DNA from: Bacteroides fragilis NCTC 9343
Lineage (GTDB): Bacteria; Bacteroidota; Bacteroidia; Bacteroidales; Bacteroidaceae
Reading direction: 5' to 3'
NCBI RefSeq assembly: GCF_000025985.1
Contig: NC_003228.3
Location: 1,612,001 to 1,676,000, forward strand
DNA: 64,000 nucleotides
In this document: piece after piece, positions 18,101 through 25,459 of the stretch
How the letters are laid out: each line of letters starts with the position of its first letter
Position numbering within the stretch: the first letter of the stretch is position 1
Program-made: the position numbers and the translations under genes
Notes under the pieces: model-generated
What the model saw: the letters and a program-made list of their open reading frames with translations, nothing else
The model's database searches: none
What the model was told of the DNA's origin: nothing

Positions 18101-18161
18101 CTTGAGCCGCTGCCGGAAGGGTTAACAAAGCTGACAGTGCCCATAAAAAGAGTTTCTTCAT
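15132..18161 (-). CDS. Secreted glycoside-hydrolase-like protein (DUF6067/GH123-like)
   Basis: A 1,009-residue protein with a signal peptide (MKKLFLWALSALLTLPAAAQ). The N-terminal half is beta-rich (residues about 20-550), resembling the GH123 N-terminal/DUF6067 type. The C-terminal half looks like a TIM barrel: VKIYYTVREL, then GAWFVDAYKD and GIDGVYIDDLAFDR, where paired acidic residues at a strand end could be catalytic, as in clan-D-like enzymes. It probably acts in the periplasm or on the cell surface on a host or dietary glycan; the substrate cannot be told. No SusC/SusD pair or regulator is adjacent. A TAAATTTG box lies on the minus strand at 18185-18192, 24 bases before the ATG. Confidence 0.65.
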   Translation of the reverse strand: MKKLFLWALSALLTLPAAAQDFVPEASFYGENYWTPDTLGNHRAIVSVNTPASVAEAYIPWRRRDANPEQKGIIVINVSTGKAVDNVLPVEINREYGRIRFDASGNAGDYYVYYLPYHTSGGPYPKVNYPQQPDKADPQWKATCKATPAGKAVQAKLVRFESLGSFNSFYPMEIIATAQEKQALIDANSNKPFLLLPEDRKYPIRMFDDLSYRQVTQGATGEFFGEADLNEYYVLQLGLWAFKNPVNGVKVTFTDLKGKNGSIPASALTCFNTEGTDWLGRPIHPEVNVGKGRVQPLWIGIQMPEHAGRGIYRGTVTVSDLSGASQEVNIAINLSDNVLVDKGDGDLWRLSRLRWLNSQYAVNNRPVKPFIPIKVADRTISVLGRSVTAGELGLPASIQSYFTEEMTSIGKEPKDILSQPMEFVIRQNGKPLPVTITSPLKFGKKEDGTVSWTATGKAGALDITVLASMEFDGFMNYQIKVKAAENTSVDDIALLTSMPATTAKYRLGMGYEGSLRPKSDQWKWNVERNQEGFWFGDVNAGMQCLFRAENYRRPLNTNFYKMQPLNMPPSWFNDGKGGISYKEKGNQVDIKTYSGSRTLQKGEELNFDFLVLVTPFKPIDTMKQWTDHYYHGYQPAEKLKEGDAHAYQAVDVVGETGANVINLHHGNAVNPHINYPFFRPAFMKQYVDESHAKGYKVKIYYTVRELTNHAPELFALKSLGHEIFSPGKGGGYAWLQEHLDGDYIGAWFVDAYKDAAIVNTGISRWHNFYVEGLNWLTKNVGIDGVYIDDLAFDRNTMKRIRRVLESNRPDPRIDVHSANQFNPADGYINSIFLYMEHMPYLDRLWFGEYFKYEKSPEYWLTDVSGIPFGMMSEMLQDGGNPYRGMLYGMTAREPMESVPSQLWKVWDAFGIKDSRMMGYWVSYNPVKTGRNDILATSFVKDGKVMIAIASWAKKDSDIKLQIDWEKLGIDADKARLTAPDIKGFQEGFGLSPKDKIKVPKDKGFIFILE

Positions 18162-18319
18162 AATGTTTATCTAATAACTATGTGCAAATTTACAAAGAAT
18201 CATTTATGGATTTGGCAGATCGGCCGTTTTTTTATTATAAACCGTTTCTGCCCAAAAGCCTGTGTGGTAATCGGGTATGCGATTAGCGATGTTTCGCTCC
18301 GATTATCCGGAAGAATCTT

Positions 18320-18352
18320 TTTGTGGGAAAAATATTTTTTATATTATCTTTG
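18320..18352 (+). promoter_or_regulatory. Promoter of the metalloprotease-propeller operon
   Basis: TTTG at 18320-18323, 21 bases, TATCTTTG at 18345-18352. Predicted transcription start is near 18359. This favours the ATGs at 18363 or 18381 over any upstream start. Confidence 0.7.
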
Positions 18353-18380
18353 CGCCCTCAAAATGAATAAACCCTACACT

Positions 18381-19475
18381 ATGAACAGAAAGCAAATTCT
18401 GTGTATCTCGCTTCTGGCATTCTCGCTGTGTGCCTGTCAGGATGATGATACAGCCGATATTCTCGATGCTTTTGGCACTCCGCCTGCTTTGACGAAGATG
18501 ACGGCACAAGAGTTTCTCGATCAGGGAGAACAGATGTTTGAAGATGGCGAAAGCGTGGACGAGATTGTTTCCGCCGATCGTGCCTTCTATGTGAATAACC
18601 CCTTTAATGTTTCGATGGCGGATGGAAAGCTCCGGCTGTTCAACGGCATGGCGCACGATTTCAAGGAAGTCTCCCTTTGGCTGACGATGCCCCATTTGCG
18701 TGACACCATCCAATTGATGCAATTTGAGGAAGTCCCCGGTTTTTATAACATCAAACTTGATTCTCCATTGAAAATGGGAGAGGCCGTCTACGCTTCGAAG
18801 AGTGGAAAGCCTGTCCGTGTGAATAATCTGGCACTGCTGTCGCCCGACCAGTATGAATTGCTGCTTTCGTGCAACGACTCCGTATTCGATATGCTGAAGA
18901 CCATCAAGATGAAAACCCGTATCCAGATGGGAAAGTACGGCAGTGGAAACTGGGGAGTCATGACAGCAAATGCAGCCCGCTACTATGCCACATCGGCGGT
19001 GAATATGGCTGTCATGTTCAGTTCCGAAATTTTTCGTGATTCATTGATGAACTACAAAGGTAGCATTCACAATGATGCAGGAAAAGAGATCGACCGTGAA
19101 GGGCTACTGAATTCGATTCTCAATAAACAAAGTCTTGTGTTCGGAGTGGTTACCGGTTCCGGTATCGCCGGGCTCGGTGGAGGAAATGCTTTGGGATTGC
19201 GTGAAGAATATCTGGCCGGATTCTTCTACCAGAACCGGGTGGCAATCGATTGCAACTGGGTGCTTCATGTCTGGATTCACGAGCTAGGCCACTGTCTGGG
19301 CTATGGTCATTCCAGCAGCCTGTGTTACGGGTCGGTGCCCGATGAAATAGTACCGAAAGTGTATCGCTACATGATGAAGCACCGCATGCTGCCTTATATC
19401 ATCAATCCCTTTAAGAGTTACAATGATTATAATCCCGGCATCAACGATGCCGACAATCCCGACATAGAGCTATGA
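18381..19475 (+). CDS. Metzincin-type zinc metalloprotease lipoprotein
   Basis: A 364-residue lipoprotein with lipobox LCAC (about residue 18). Near the C-terminus the sequence HELGHCLGYGH (residues 300-310) is a full metzincin zinc site, HExxHxxGxxH, with Glu301 as catalytic base. A Met-turn may be the MMKHRM stretch some 30 residues later. The N-terminal 280 residues are not recognisable to me; they could be a propeptide or binding region. It overlaps the start of the next gene by 4 bases, and a propeller lipoprotein pair follows, so protease and propellers are probably made together. An alternative ATG at 18363 adds six residues. Surface or periplasmic proteolysis is inferred from the motif only. 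Confidence 0.75.
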   Translation: MNRKQILCISLLAFSLCACQDDDTADILDAFGTPPALTKMTAQEFLDQGEQMFEDGESVDEIVSADRAFYVNNPFNVSMADGKLRLFNGMAHDFKEVSLWLTMPHLRDTIQLMQFEEVPGFYNIKLDSPLKMGEAVYASKSGKPVRVNNLALLSPDQYELLLSCNDSVFDMLKTIKMKTRIQMGKYGSGNWGVMTANAARYYATSAVNMAVMFSSEIFRDSLMNYKGSIHNDAGKEIDREGLLNSILNKQSLVFGVVTGSGIAGLGGGNALGLREEYLAGFFYQNRVAIDCNWVLHVWIHELGHCLGYGHSSSLCYGSVPDEIVPKVYRYMMKHRMLPYIINPFKSYNDYNPGINDADNPDIEL

Positions 19476-20485
19476 TGAAGAGACATAACATACTGACGGT
19501 ACTGGCAGTCCTGCTGCTCACCTTTGCCGCATGCGATAAAAATAGTGCCCCCGGATTCAGTTTCACGACCGACTCCATCCTTACATTGACTTTCGATAAA
19601 GAGCTGGATGCCGCCTTTGTCGGAGTGGGGACCCAAAATTACAATCCGGTGGGAATGCGGCGTTCGGGAGATACTCTTTTCATTGCCAACCGTGCCGAAG
19701 GTTCTGACGGTGTGTGGGTGGTACGCGCTTCGACCGGGGAGTTGCTTTATTCGCTGACCGGCTGGACCTACAACGGGAAAAACGAGAAGTTCGACAATCA
19801 GGTGATGGATGTGGCGGTCAGCAGCGATTACATCTTTGTGGTGAACCGTTCATCCCGGATCGACCTGTTCCGACGGAACGATTATTCGTATGTGACCACC
19901 ATCGGGCGTACCGGATGGCAGTCGAGTTCTCTGTTGCAATGCGAAGCGGCCGAAGTGGCCGGTGATAAATTGTTCATCCGTGACAAACAGAAGATTAAAG
20001 TGGTGCAGATTTCAGATTGTACGCCTGAAAATCGTTTTAAGGTTCCTGTCTTTGCTCAGAATACGGACAGTACGTCTTCTAATAACGGTTTTAATCTTGA
20101 GTCCGTCGCGCGGCATGAAGGCTTGATCTATGTGTCCGACTACGAAACCTCACGCATCCTGGTGATCGATCCCGCCACCGTGGCGGTCAAGGGAGAGCCG
20201 GTACGCTTTTTGCGCTCTTACCGCATGCCGAACAAACCGCTCAGTATGGGATTCTTTCAGAACGAAATGTATGTTGTCTGCGCAAATAACTGCATCGTGA
20301 GAGTAGACCTCCGTACCGGGAAAGAGCTCGGCTCTTATTCATCCTTTGCCGGAGGAGTGGGGCTGGGAACTCCCGGACGCCTCTTGTTCCATAATGATAC
20401 ATTCTATCTTGCAGGACGCAATGCCAATGCTCCCCGGCTGATACAGGGGAAAGTTATGTTTGTTGAAATATCCGAGCTGGACTAA
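19472..20485 (+). CDS. Beta-propeller lipoprotein
   Basis: A 337-residue lipoprotein (signal peptide, lipobox FAAC). The mature part consists of NHL/six-bladed-propeller-like repeats: short segments such as GDTLFIANR, DYIFVVNRSSRIDLF, EGLIYVSDYETSRILVID and NEMYVVCANNCIVRVDL each end in a hydrophobic strand. Propellers of this type serve as binding or sensing platforms. It starts inside the stop of the metalloprotease gene (ATG at 19472) and is followed by a paralogue, so the three form one operon. A direct protease partner role is inference. Confidence 0.7.
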   Translation: MMKRHNILTVLAVLLLTFAACDKNSAPGFSFTTDSILTLTFDKELDAAFVGVGTQNYNPVGMRRSGDTLFIANRAEGSDGVWVVRASTGELLYSLTGWTYNGKNEKFDNQVMDVAVSSDYIFVVNRSSRIDLFRRNDYSYVTTIGRTGWQSSSLLQCEAAEVAGDKLFIRDKQKIKVVQISDCTPENRFKVPVFAQNTDSTSSNNGFNLESVARHEGLIYVSDYETSRILVIDPATVAVKGEPVRFLRSYRMPNKPLSMGFFQNEMYVVCANNCIVRVDLRTGKELGSYSSFAGGVGLGTPGRLLFHNDTFYLAGRNANAPRLIQGKVMFVEISELD

Positions 20486-20604
20486 AAAAATGAATAATTA
20501 CGATTCGCTGCAGATTATGCAGGTTTGTACACTCCTCTATATCCGGATGACGGTTTAAGAGAAGAAAACTTTCTGTGTCGTCTGTGGTGAGAAAACAATC
20601 AAGC

Positions 20605-21609
20605 ATGAATTTGAAATTTTTATATCTGTTATTATTGATATCTGCCCTGTGTATATCCTGTTCCAAGGACGAAGAACCTTCGGATAAGGGCAGTACTTCT
20701 CCCCAAGAGCCGGTTTACACCACCTTTACAGATGCCGGCGAAGTGGTTGTTCCCGGAGTGCTTCCGGCCAATTTCACTCCCCGGTCCGTACGGGTCAAGG
20801 GGGACACTTTGTTTGTTGCCAATACCAATGCCGCTGACCGTTCCGTGCTGTTGCTGAACCTGACGACAGGCGAACTGATCGGACGTATCGATTCATGGGT
20901 ACGGAAAGGTGTCAAAGAGACCTTTAATGCCGAGATAGGCGACATGGCTGTTTCTGACCGTTATATCTTTGTGGGTATGTACAACTCCCGTATTAATATT
21001 TTTGACCGTCGCACCCTTCAGTTTGTCAATGCCATCGGGCGTTCAGACGGAAAGTGGGGAGACGATATTTATAGCATGACCCATTGCTACGGACTTCGTG
21101 AGTGTGGCGAGAGACTGATGGTGCGTGATAAAAATACCATTCGCGGCTATTGGATTTATGAAGCCGTTACCGAACCTGCGTTCCGGGTTCCCTGGATCGG
21201 AAAGGTGAAAGTGCCCGAAGGAGTCGGATATGACTATCAGGCCCGTATCCATGGTATGGCAGAGTATGACGGGCGTATGTATCTGACCGACTGGTACAAC
21301 AAGAGTGTGCAAGTGTTCACTCCGTCGAAAATGGAGATCGTGTTCGGTGAAGAGACACATATCACTTCCGATGCCGTGTTTAAGTACGATGATATTCAAC
21401 CGCTCGGACTGCTTGCCTACGGAGGCGAATTACTGATGTCGGTACAGAAGAGTGGGAAAATACAGCGTTATGATCCGGAGACAGGAGACCTGCTCGGAGT
21501 GCTGGCCGAGTTTCCGGGTAAGGAGATCGGGCGCATGGAGATAGCCCGGGGAATGCTTTACTACATTGACCTCAAAGCCGGGAAACTGATGAAGGCAAAA
21601 GGAGAATAA
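20605..21609 (+). CDS. Beta-propeller lipoprotein, paralogue of the preceding gene
   Basis: A 334-residue lipoprotein with lipobox CISC. It shares with its neighbour the pattern VRVKGDTLFVAN, LNLTTGELIG, IGDMAVSDRYIFV and DRRTLQFVNAIGR, so the two arose by duplication and diverged. The start at 20605 is preferred because the signal peptide begins there; an in-frame GTG at 20575 would add a charged extension. A 119-base gap separates it from the upstream gene, so it could also have its own promoter. A strong hairpin follows. Confidence 0.7.
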   Translation: MNLKFLYLLLLISALCISCSKDEEPSDKGSTSPQEPVYTTFTDAGEVVVPGVLPANFTPRSVRVKGDTLFVANTNAADRSVLLLNLTTGELIGRIDSWVRKGVKETFNAEIGDMAVSDRYIFVGMYNSRINIFDRRTLQFVNAIGRSDGKWGDDIYSMTHCYGLRECGERLMVRDKNTIRGYWIYEAVTEPAFRVPWIGKVKVPEGVGYDYQARIHGMAEYDGRMYLTDWYNKSVQVFTPSKMEIVFGEETHITSDAVFKYDDIQPLGLLAYGGELLMSVQKSGKIQRYDPETGDLLGVLAEFPGKEIGRMEIARGMLYYIDLKAGKLMKAKGE

Positions 21610-21617
21610 AGAACGGC

Positions 21618-21679
21618 GAGAGTGTGTCATGACTCACCACAGAGCAATCTGTGGTGAATACGAGTTTCGACACACCCTC
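21618..21679 (+). terminator. Nested hairpin after the propeller operon
   Basis: The outer arms GAGTGTGTC/GACACACCCTC enclose a perfect inner stem CACCACAGA/TCTGTGGTG. It begins 9 bases after the stop codon. The CACCACAG core recurs in two other intergenic hairpins of this window. Confidence 0.7.
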
Positions 21680-22572
21680 ATTCTTTCATCTGCATGTCCT
21701 ATCCGAAGCAGAAGTAATACTCAGAACCGTCGCTGACATAAAAAGAATCTGCTTTCTTTTCGATAAAAAGAACTGTTCTCTTTTGCCAACCATCCGACAG
21801 CAAGCATTACATCGTCTATATTCAGGCAGGTCAAGCTGCAAAGTTCTTTCACAGAGACTTTTCTTGCATGTATAAGTATTCGTCATACTTTTCTGGAGTT
21901 TTCTCCGATTTTCACTTTTTCCATATTACTATTTATAGCCTATTTAAATTAAATTTGGTGGTAAATTCTTTATCTCCAAGTTGATAATTGTCCTTTTTGT
22001 TTGCTTTTATAAGAAAAAACAGACACAGGCTGAATAAGATAACTTAAGTTTCGGAAGTGAGTTTACGCCGTCTGAACCGGTATCTTCATCTTTGTACCTT
22101 TTTTCAATTAACATTGTTAACGCTTTTTGCAGGTTCGTTCAGGTTCTTGTGCGCAAATAACAAGTCTTTTGCATTTAAAGAACTTCTTATTCACATCCAA
22201 AGAACAAGCTTTAACTCTGTGTTAAAACAAAGCTTTTGAAGACAGAAATCTTACTTTTTAAAGATGTTGATTTTCAGATAGTTTAGTCTAATATTCGCTT
22301 CTTCACCTCACGAATGGACACTTCGGGCGAAAGCCGGGATACTTGCTTTTTTGTCAACTATAAACGAGGGCTTGCACTTCCGAAAACTGAATTAGATTCC
22401 ATGAGTAAAAGAAAACTTACCACCAAACCTGACGAAGAACCTGTTTTCTAAAGTAGGTGTCGTCTCGCGCGTAAGGAGAAATTTTTTTGTGTAAATGATA
22501 GGAGGCTAGGGTACTTACCTATTGGACTACAAACAGATACGTAATATAAAGTAGATGGAAGAAAAGGGGAGG
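21680..22572. other. About 0.9 kb without a convincing gene, upstream of the capsule promoter
   Basis: Only short, weak ORFs occur, none with a family signature. A 16-codon ORF at 22401-22451 (MSKRKLTTKPDEEPVF) reads like the start of a lost gene. A small hairpin CTTCG/CGAAG lies near 22322. The stretch separates the propeller operon from the invertible capsule promoter and may hold untranslated RNA or regulatory sites I cannot identify. Confidence 0.5.
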
Positions 22573-22612
22573 GGTGTTTCAAAAAACGTTCGTCTTTTGG
22601 AACACCTTTTTT
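22573..22612 (+). terminator. Intrinsic terminator overlapping the left inverted repeat
   Basis: GGTGTTTCAAAA (22573-22584) pairs with TTTTGGAACACC (22595-22606), 12 pairs including one G-U, loop of 10, followed by six T (22607-22612). The 5' arm and loop are mostly the left inverted repeat; the 3' arm and T-run lie inside the invertible segment. In the present orientation it would stop rightward read-through before the capsule promoter. Confidence 0.75.
22575..22593 (+). repeat. Left 19-bp inverted repeat of the PSA promoter switch
   Basis: TGTTTCAAAAAACGTTCGT, the exact reverse complement of 22787-22805. In B. fragilis such repeats are recombined by the serine invertase Mpi, which is encoded elsewhere. 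Confidence 0.9.
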
Positions 22613-22746
22613 CGACCTTTTCTAAAAATCATGTTCTTATAGAAAAAACACATATATAAAGATTCTATTTCATGTATATAATACTCTTATAATCAGTACA
22701 CTAAAATAGATAAAGAAAGAAAAACTCAATTTATTTATAAAAATAT

Positions 22747-22777
22747 TTTGTTGTTATAAAAATGTGCCTTACCTTTG
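22747..22777 (+). promoter_or_regulatory. Promoter of the PSA capsule operon
   Basis: TTTG at 22747-22750, exactly 19 bases, TACCTTTG at 22770-22777. Transcription should start near 22784, just inside the right inverted repeat, giving a leader of about 150 bases. Confidence 0.9.
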
Positions 22778-22786
22778 TGTTTATAA

Positions 22787-22805
22787 ACGAACGTTTTTTG
22801 AAACA
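22787..22805 (-). repeat. Right 19-bp inverted repeat of the PSA promoter switch
   Basis: ACGAACGTTTTTTGAAACA, partner of 22575-22593. It lies just downstream of the predicted transcription start, so it forms the 5' end of the leader RNA. Confidence 0.9.
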
Positions 22806-22848
22806 ATTTCATTCGTTTTACCACTAAAAATAGTTTCGGAAATTCTTA

Positions 22849-22883
22849 CGGTTTGAATGGGAAAAGATGTCTCGTCCAAACCG
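22849..22883 (+). promoter_or_regulatory. Leader hairpin ahead of upaY
   Basis: CGGTTTG (22849-22855) pairs with CAAACCG (22877-22883) in the 5' leader. UpxY proteins are known to prevent premature termination in their own leader, so a structured RNA here is a candidate loading or pausing site. No T-run follows, so it is not itself a simple terminator. Confidence 0.45.
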
Positions 22884-22931
22884 CGTAGCGCACCCGAAAG
22901 TAACCTCTCGACTTTTAATATCCACTAATAA

Positions 22932-23450
22932 ATGTCTGAACAACAGGAGTATTGGTTTGCCGCTCGGACAAAGAAGGACCAGGAGTTTTCTGTTCGCAAT
23001 GCTTTAGAAAAGCTTGGAATAGAATACTTTCTTCCAACACAATTTGTCATCCGTCAACTGAAATATCGTCGTCGTAGGGTAGAAGTTCCTGTTATCAAGA
23101 ATCTTATTTTTGTCCGGACCACGAAAGACCGTGCTTGGTCTATCACGAAGGATGATCATGTTCCTCTTTATTATATGAAGGATCTCTATACCCATACTTT
23201 GTTGATCGTTCCCAACAAACAGATGGAAGATTTCAAGTTTGTGATGGATTTAGCTCCGGAAAATGTAACTTTTGATGATCTTCCCCTTACCGTTGGTACA
23301 AAAGTGCAGGTCGTCAAAGGAGAGTTTTGTGGCATTGAGGGCGAATTGTCCAGCCTTGCCAACCGTACTTACGTAGTGATTCGTATCCACGGAGTTCTTT
23401 CTGCCAGCGTCAAAGTACCTAAAAGTTACCTTCGTATTCTTTCAGCGTAA
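22932..23450 (+). CDS. upaY: UpxY-family antiterminator of the PSA locus
   Basis: A 172-residue NusG-like protein: NGN domain (residues about 5-100, starting EYWFAARTKKDQEFSVRNAL) and a C-terminal KOW domain (VGTKVQVVKGEFCGIEGEL). In B. fragilis each capsule locus begins with its own UpxY, which lets RNA polymerase read through the leader of that locus only. First gene after the invertible promoter; upaZ follows after 19 bases. The base composition is close to the genome average, unlike the AT-rich structural genes behind it. Confidence 0.92.
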   Translation: MSEQQEYWFAARTKKDQEFSVRNALEKLGIEYFLPTQFVIRQLKYRRRRVEVPVIKNLIFVRTTKDRAWSITKDDHVPLYYMKDLYTHTLLIVPNKQMEDFKFVMDLAPENVTFDDLPLTVGTKVQVVKGEFCGIEGELSSLANRTYVVIRIHGVLSASVKVPKSYLRILSA

Positions 23451-23469
23451 TTCGTAATTTCAAAATTAT

Positions 23470-23943
23470 ATGAATCAAGTCCAAAATCTGCAACACATTG
23501 CCCGTGAGTTGCTTTATTTGGGTATGGATGGTTCTCCCATCTATACCGATCATTTCCGTCAACTGAACACCGAAGTTTTTCGCTTGTCCGAAGCCCTTTT
23601 CTCTATGAAAGGTGCCACATCCGAGGAAGAAGCAGCGATTTGTCTGTCCCTGTTAATGGGCTATAATGCTACCATTTACAATGATGGCGACAAAGAATCT
23701 AAGATACAAAGCATTTTAGATCGCTCTTTTGCCGTATTGGACCATCTTCCCGCTTCTCTATTGAAATGCCAATTGCTGACTTATTGCTATGGCGAGGTAT
23801 TCGAGGAGGATTTAGCACAAGAAGCACATCAAATAATGGATAGCTGGAAAAATAGGGCACTTTCAGAAGAAGAATTGGAAGTGATGGAGACATTGCAGAC
23901 AATGGAAGATAATCGGTATCCGTGTAGCGAGGTAGAAGATTGA
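23470..23943 (+). CDS. upaZ: UpxZ-family inhibitor of other capsule loci
   Basis: A 157-residue acidic, mostly helical cytoplasmic protein in the second position of the locus. UpxZ proteins are known to block the UpxY antiterminators of other capsule loci, so that one capsule tends to dominate per cell. Sequence features are the leading NQVQNLQHIARELLYLG helix and an acidic C-terminus. Identification rests on position after upaY, size and the typical N-terminal sequence. Confidence 0.9.
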   Translation: MNQVQNLQHIARELLYLGMDGSPIYTDHFRQLNTEVFRLSEALFSMKGATSEEEAAICLSLLMGYNATIYNDGDKESKIQSILDRSFAVLDHLPASLLKCQLLTYCYGEVFEEDLAQEAHQIMDSWKNRALSEEELEVMETLQTMEDNRYPCSEVED

Positions 23944-24010
23944 AGAGTCTTTTTTAGGATGAATTTTCTACCTTCTTTTAAAGGTTTTATGAATATGAAC
24001 TTAGATAATA

Positions 24011-25459
24011 ATGGGACAATCAATAAAGAATAACTTCCTACTGAATCTAAGTACTACAATTACTGGGCTATTATTTCCACTAATAACTTTTCCCTATGCT
24101 TCACGTATATTAATGGCAGATGGTATAGGGCAAGTACAATTTTTCCAATCCATAATTGACTATGTCTCTCTTTGTACTGCTTTGGGAATCCCTTTGTATG
24201 CCGTTAGAGAAATTGCAAGAATAAGGGATAATAAGGAATTAAGAAGTAGAACAACAATCGAAATACTATTGCTTCATGCTATTTTGACTTTAGTCGGATA
24301 TATAGTTGTTTTTATACTTGCTAAGACCGTTGCCAAAATAGAAATAGATGCTTCTCTTTTCTTTTTGTTAAGTACAACTTTATTTTTTAACACGATAGGA
24401 GTTGCATGGTTTTATCAGGCAATTGAAGATTTTAAATACATAACTTTACGTTCCTTATTTGTAAGGATACTATCTTTAGTGGCCTTATTTATCTTTGTTA
24501 AGACCAAGCAAGATCTGTTTTATTATGCTGGAATATTAGTTATTGGTACTGTTGGTAATAATATATTTAATTTTTTTCGATTACGTAAATATATAAAACT
24601 TAGTAAAGGCGAATTTAAGCGTTTGAATCTGTTGAGGCATTTAATACCTGCACTTAAAATTTTTATATTAAATTTGGTTATAAGTATTTATGTGAATCTT
24701 GATTCTGTGATGCTTGGATTTCTTAAAAATGAAGAATCAGTTGGTTATTATGCTGCTGCTACTCGACTTACAAAAGCTATTTTGGGTATAGTTTCTTCAT
24801 TAGGAGCTGTTTTATTACCTCGTTTTAGTAATATGATAACTAATGGTCAAAAAGAAGAATTCCAATTATTGGCAAATAAAGCTGCTAGTTTTACAATTGC
24901 TTTAAGTCTTCCTATGAGTGTGGGACTTATTTTTATGGCAGCACCTATTATACATATTTTTTGTGGAAATGGTTTTGAACCTTCTATTTTGACATTAAAA
25001 TTAGTTGCACCTATTGTTTTATTTATTGGATTATCTGGAATTATTGGAATGCAAATATTGTATCCGCAAGGGAGAGAAAAGTACGTAATTATATCTACTA
25101 TGGTAGGAGCATGTATAAATCTCCTTATAAACTATTTACTAATACCCCAATATGGGCAGTATGGAGCGGCGCTTGGGACTGTTATCGCAGAATTTATGGT
25201 AACGGTTATAATGATTTTGCTGGGAAGAAAATATTTACCTATAAATATTCTCTCCAAGCAGAATTTACACTATCTAATAGGTTCTATAGTGATATCTATT
25301 CTATTAGCTTTTTTGTTTGTCTTCCCTTTACATGAAGTAAATTATTTATTGATAGGTATACTGTTATCTGTTATTGTTTATTACGCATATTTATTAATGA
25401 TAAAAGATACCCTCGCATTACAACTAAAGAAATTATTACTTTCAATATTTAAACAATGA
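24011..25459 (+). CDS. wzx: Polysaccharide flippase of the Wzx type
   Basis: A 482-residue inner-membrane protein with about 12-14 hydrophobic helices, of the MATE/polysaccharide-transport superfamily (opening SIKNNFLLNLSTTITGLLFP). It should move the undecaprenyl-linked PSA repeat unit to the periplasm. From here to about 31.7 kb the DNA is markedly AT-rich. It overlaps the glf-type gene by 4 bases. Third gene of the PSA order. Confidence 0.88.
   Translation: MGQSIKNNFLLNLSTTITGLLFPLITFPYASRILMADGIGQVQFFQSIIDYVSLCTALGIPLYAVREIARIRDNKELRSRTTIEILLLHAILTLVGYIVVFILAKTVAKIEIDASLFFLLSTTLFFNTIGVAWFYQAIEDFKYITLRSLFVRILSLVALFIFVKTKQDLFYYAGILVIGTVGNNIFNFFRLRKYIKLSKGEFKRLNLLRHLIPALKIFILNLVISIYVNLDSVMLGFLKNEESVGYYAAATRLTKAILGIVSSLGAVLLPRFSNMITNGQKEEFQLLANKAASFTIALSLPMSVGLIFMAAPIIHIFCGNGFEPSILTLKLVAPIVLFIGLSGIIGMQILYPQGREKYVIISTMVGACINLLINYLLIPQYGQYGAALGTVIAEFMVTVIMILLGRKYLPINILSKQNLHYLIGSIVISILLAFLFVFPLHEVNYLLIGILLSVIVYYAYLLMIKDTLALQLKKLLLSIFKQ

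Larger units (their letters stand above)
22575..22805. other. Invertible promoter segment of the PSA locus, ON orientation
   Basis: Two perfect 19-bp inverted repeats bound 193 bp that carry one promoter. Seven of the eight capsule loci of B. fragilis are known to be switched this way. In this sequence the promoter points right, toward upaY, so the locus is ON. The whole unit measures 231 bp. Confidence 0.9.

Noticed and set aside
18180..18380. N-terminal extension of the metalloprotease gene from an upstream ATG
   Set aside because: The promoter at 18320-18352 lies inside that extension, and the lipoprotein signal begins only at 18381.
22057..22239. A 60-codon ORF in the gap upstream of the capsule promoter
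   Set aside because: No family signature, no promoter box at a fitting distance, and composition like the non-coding surroundings.
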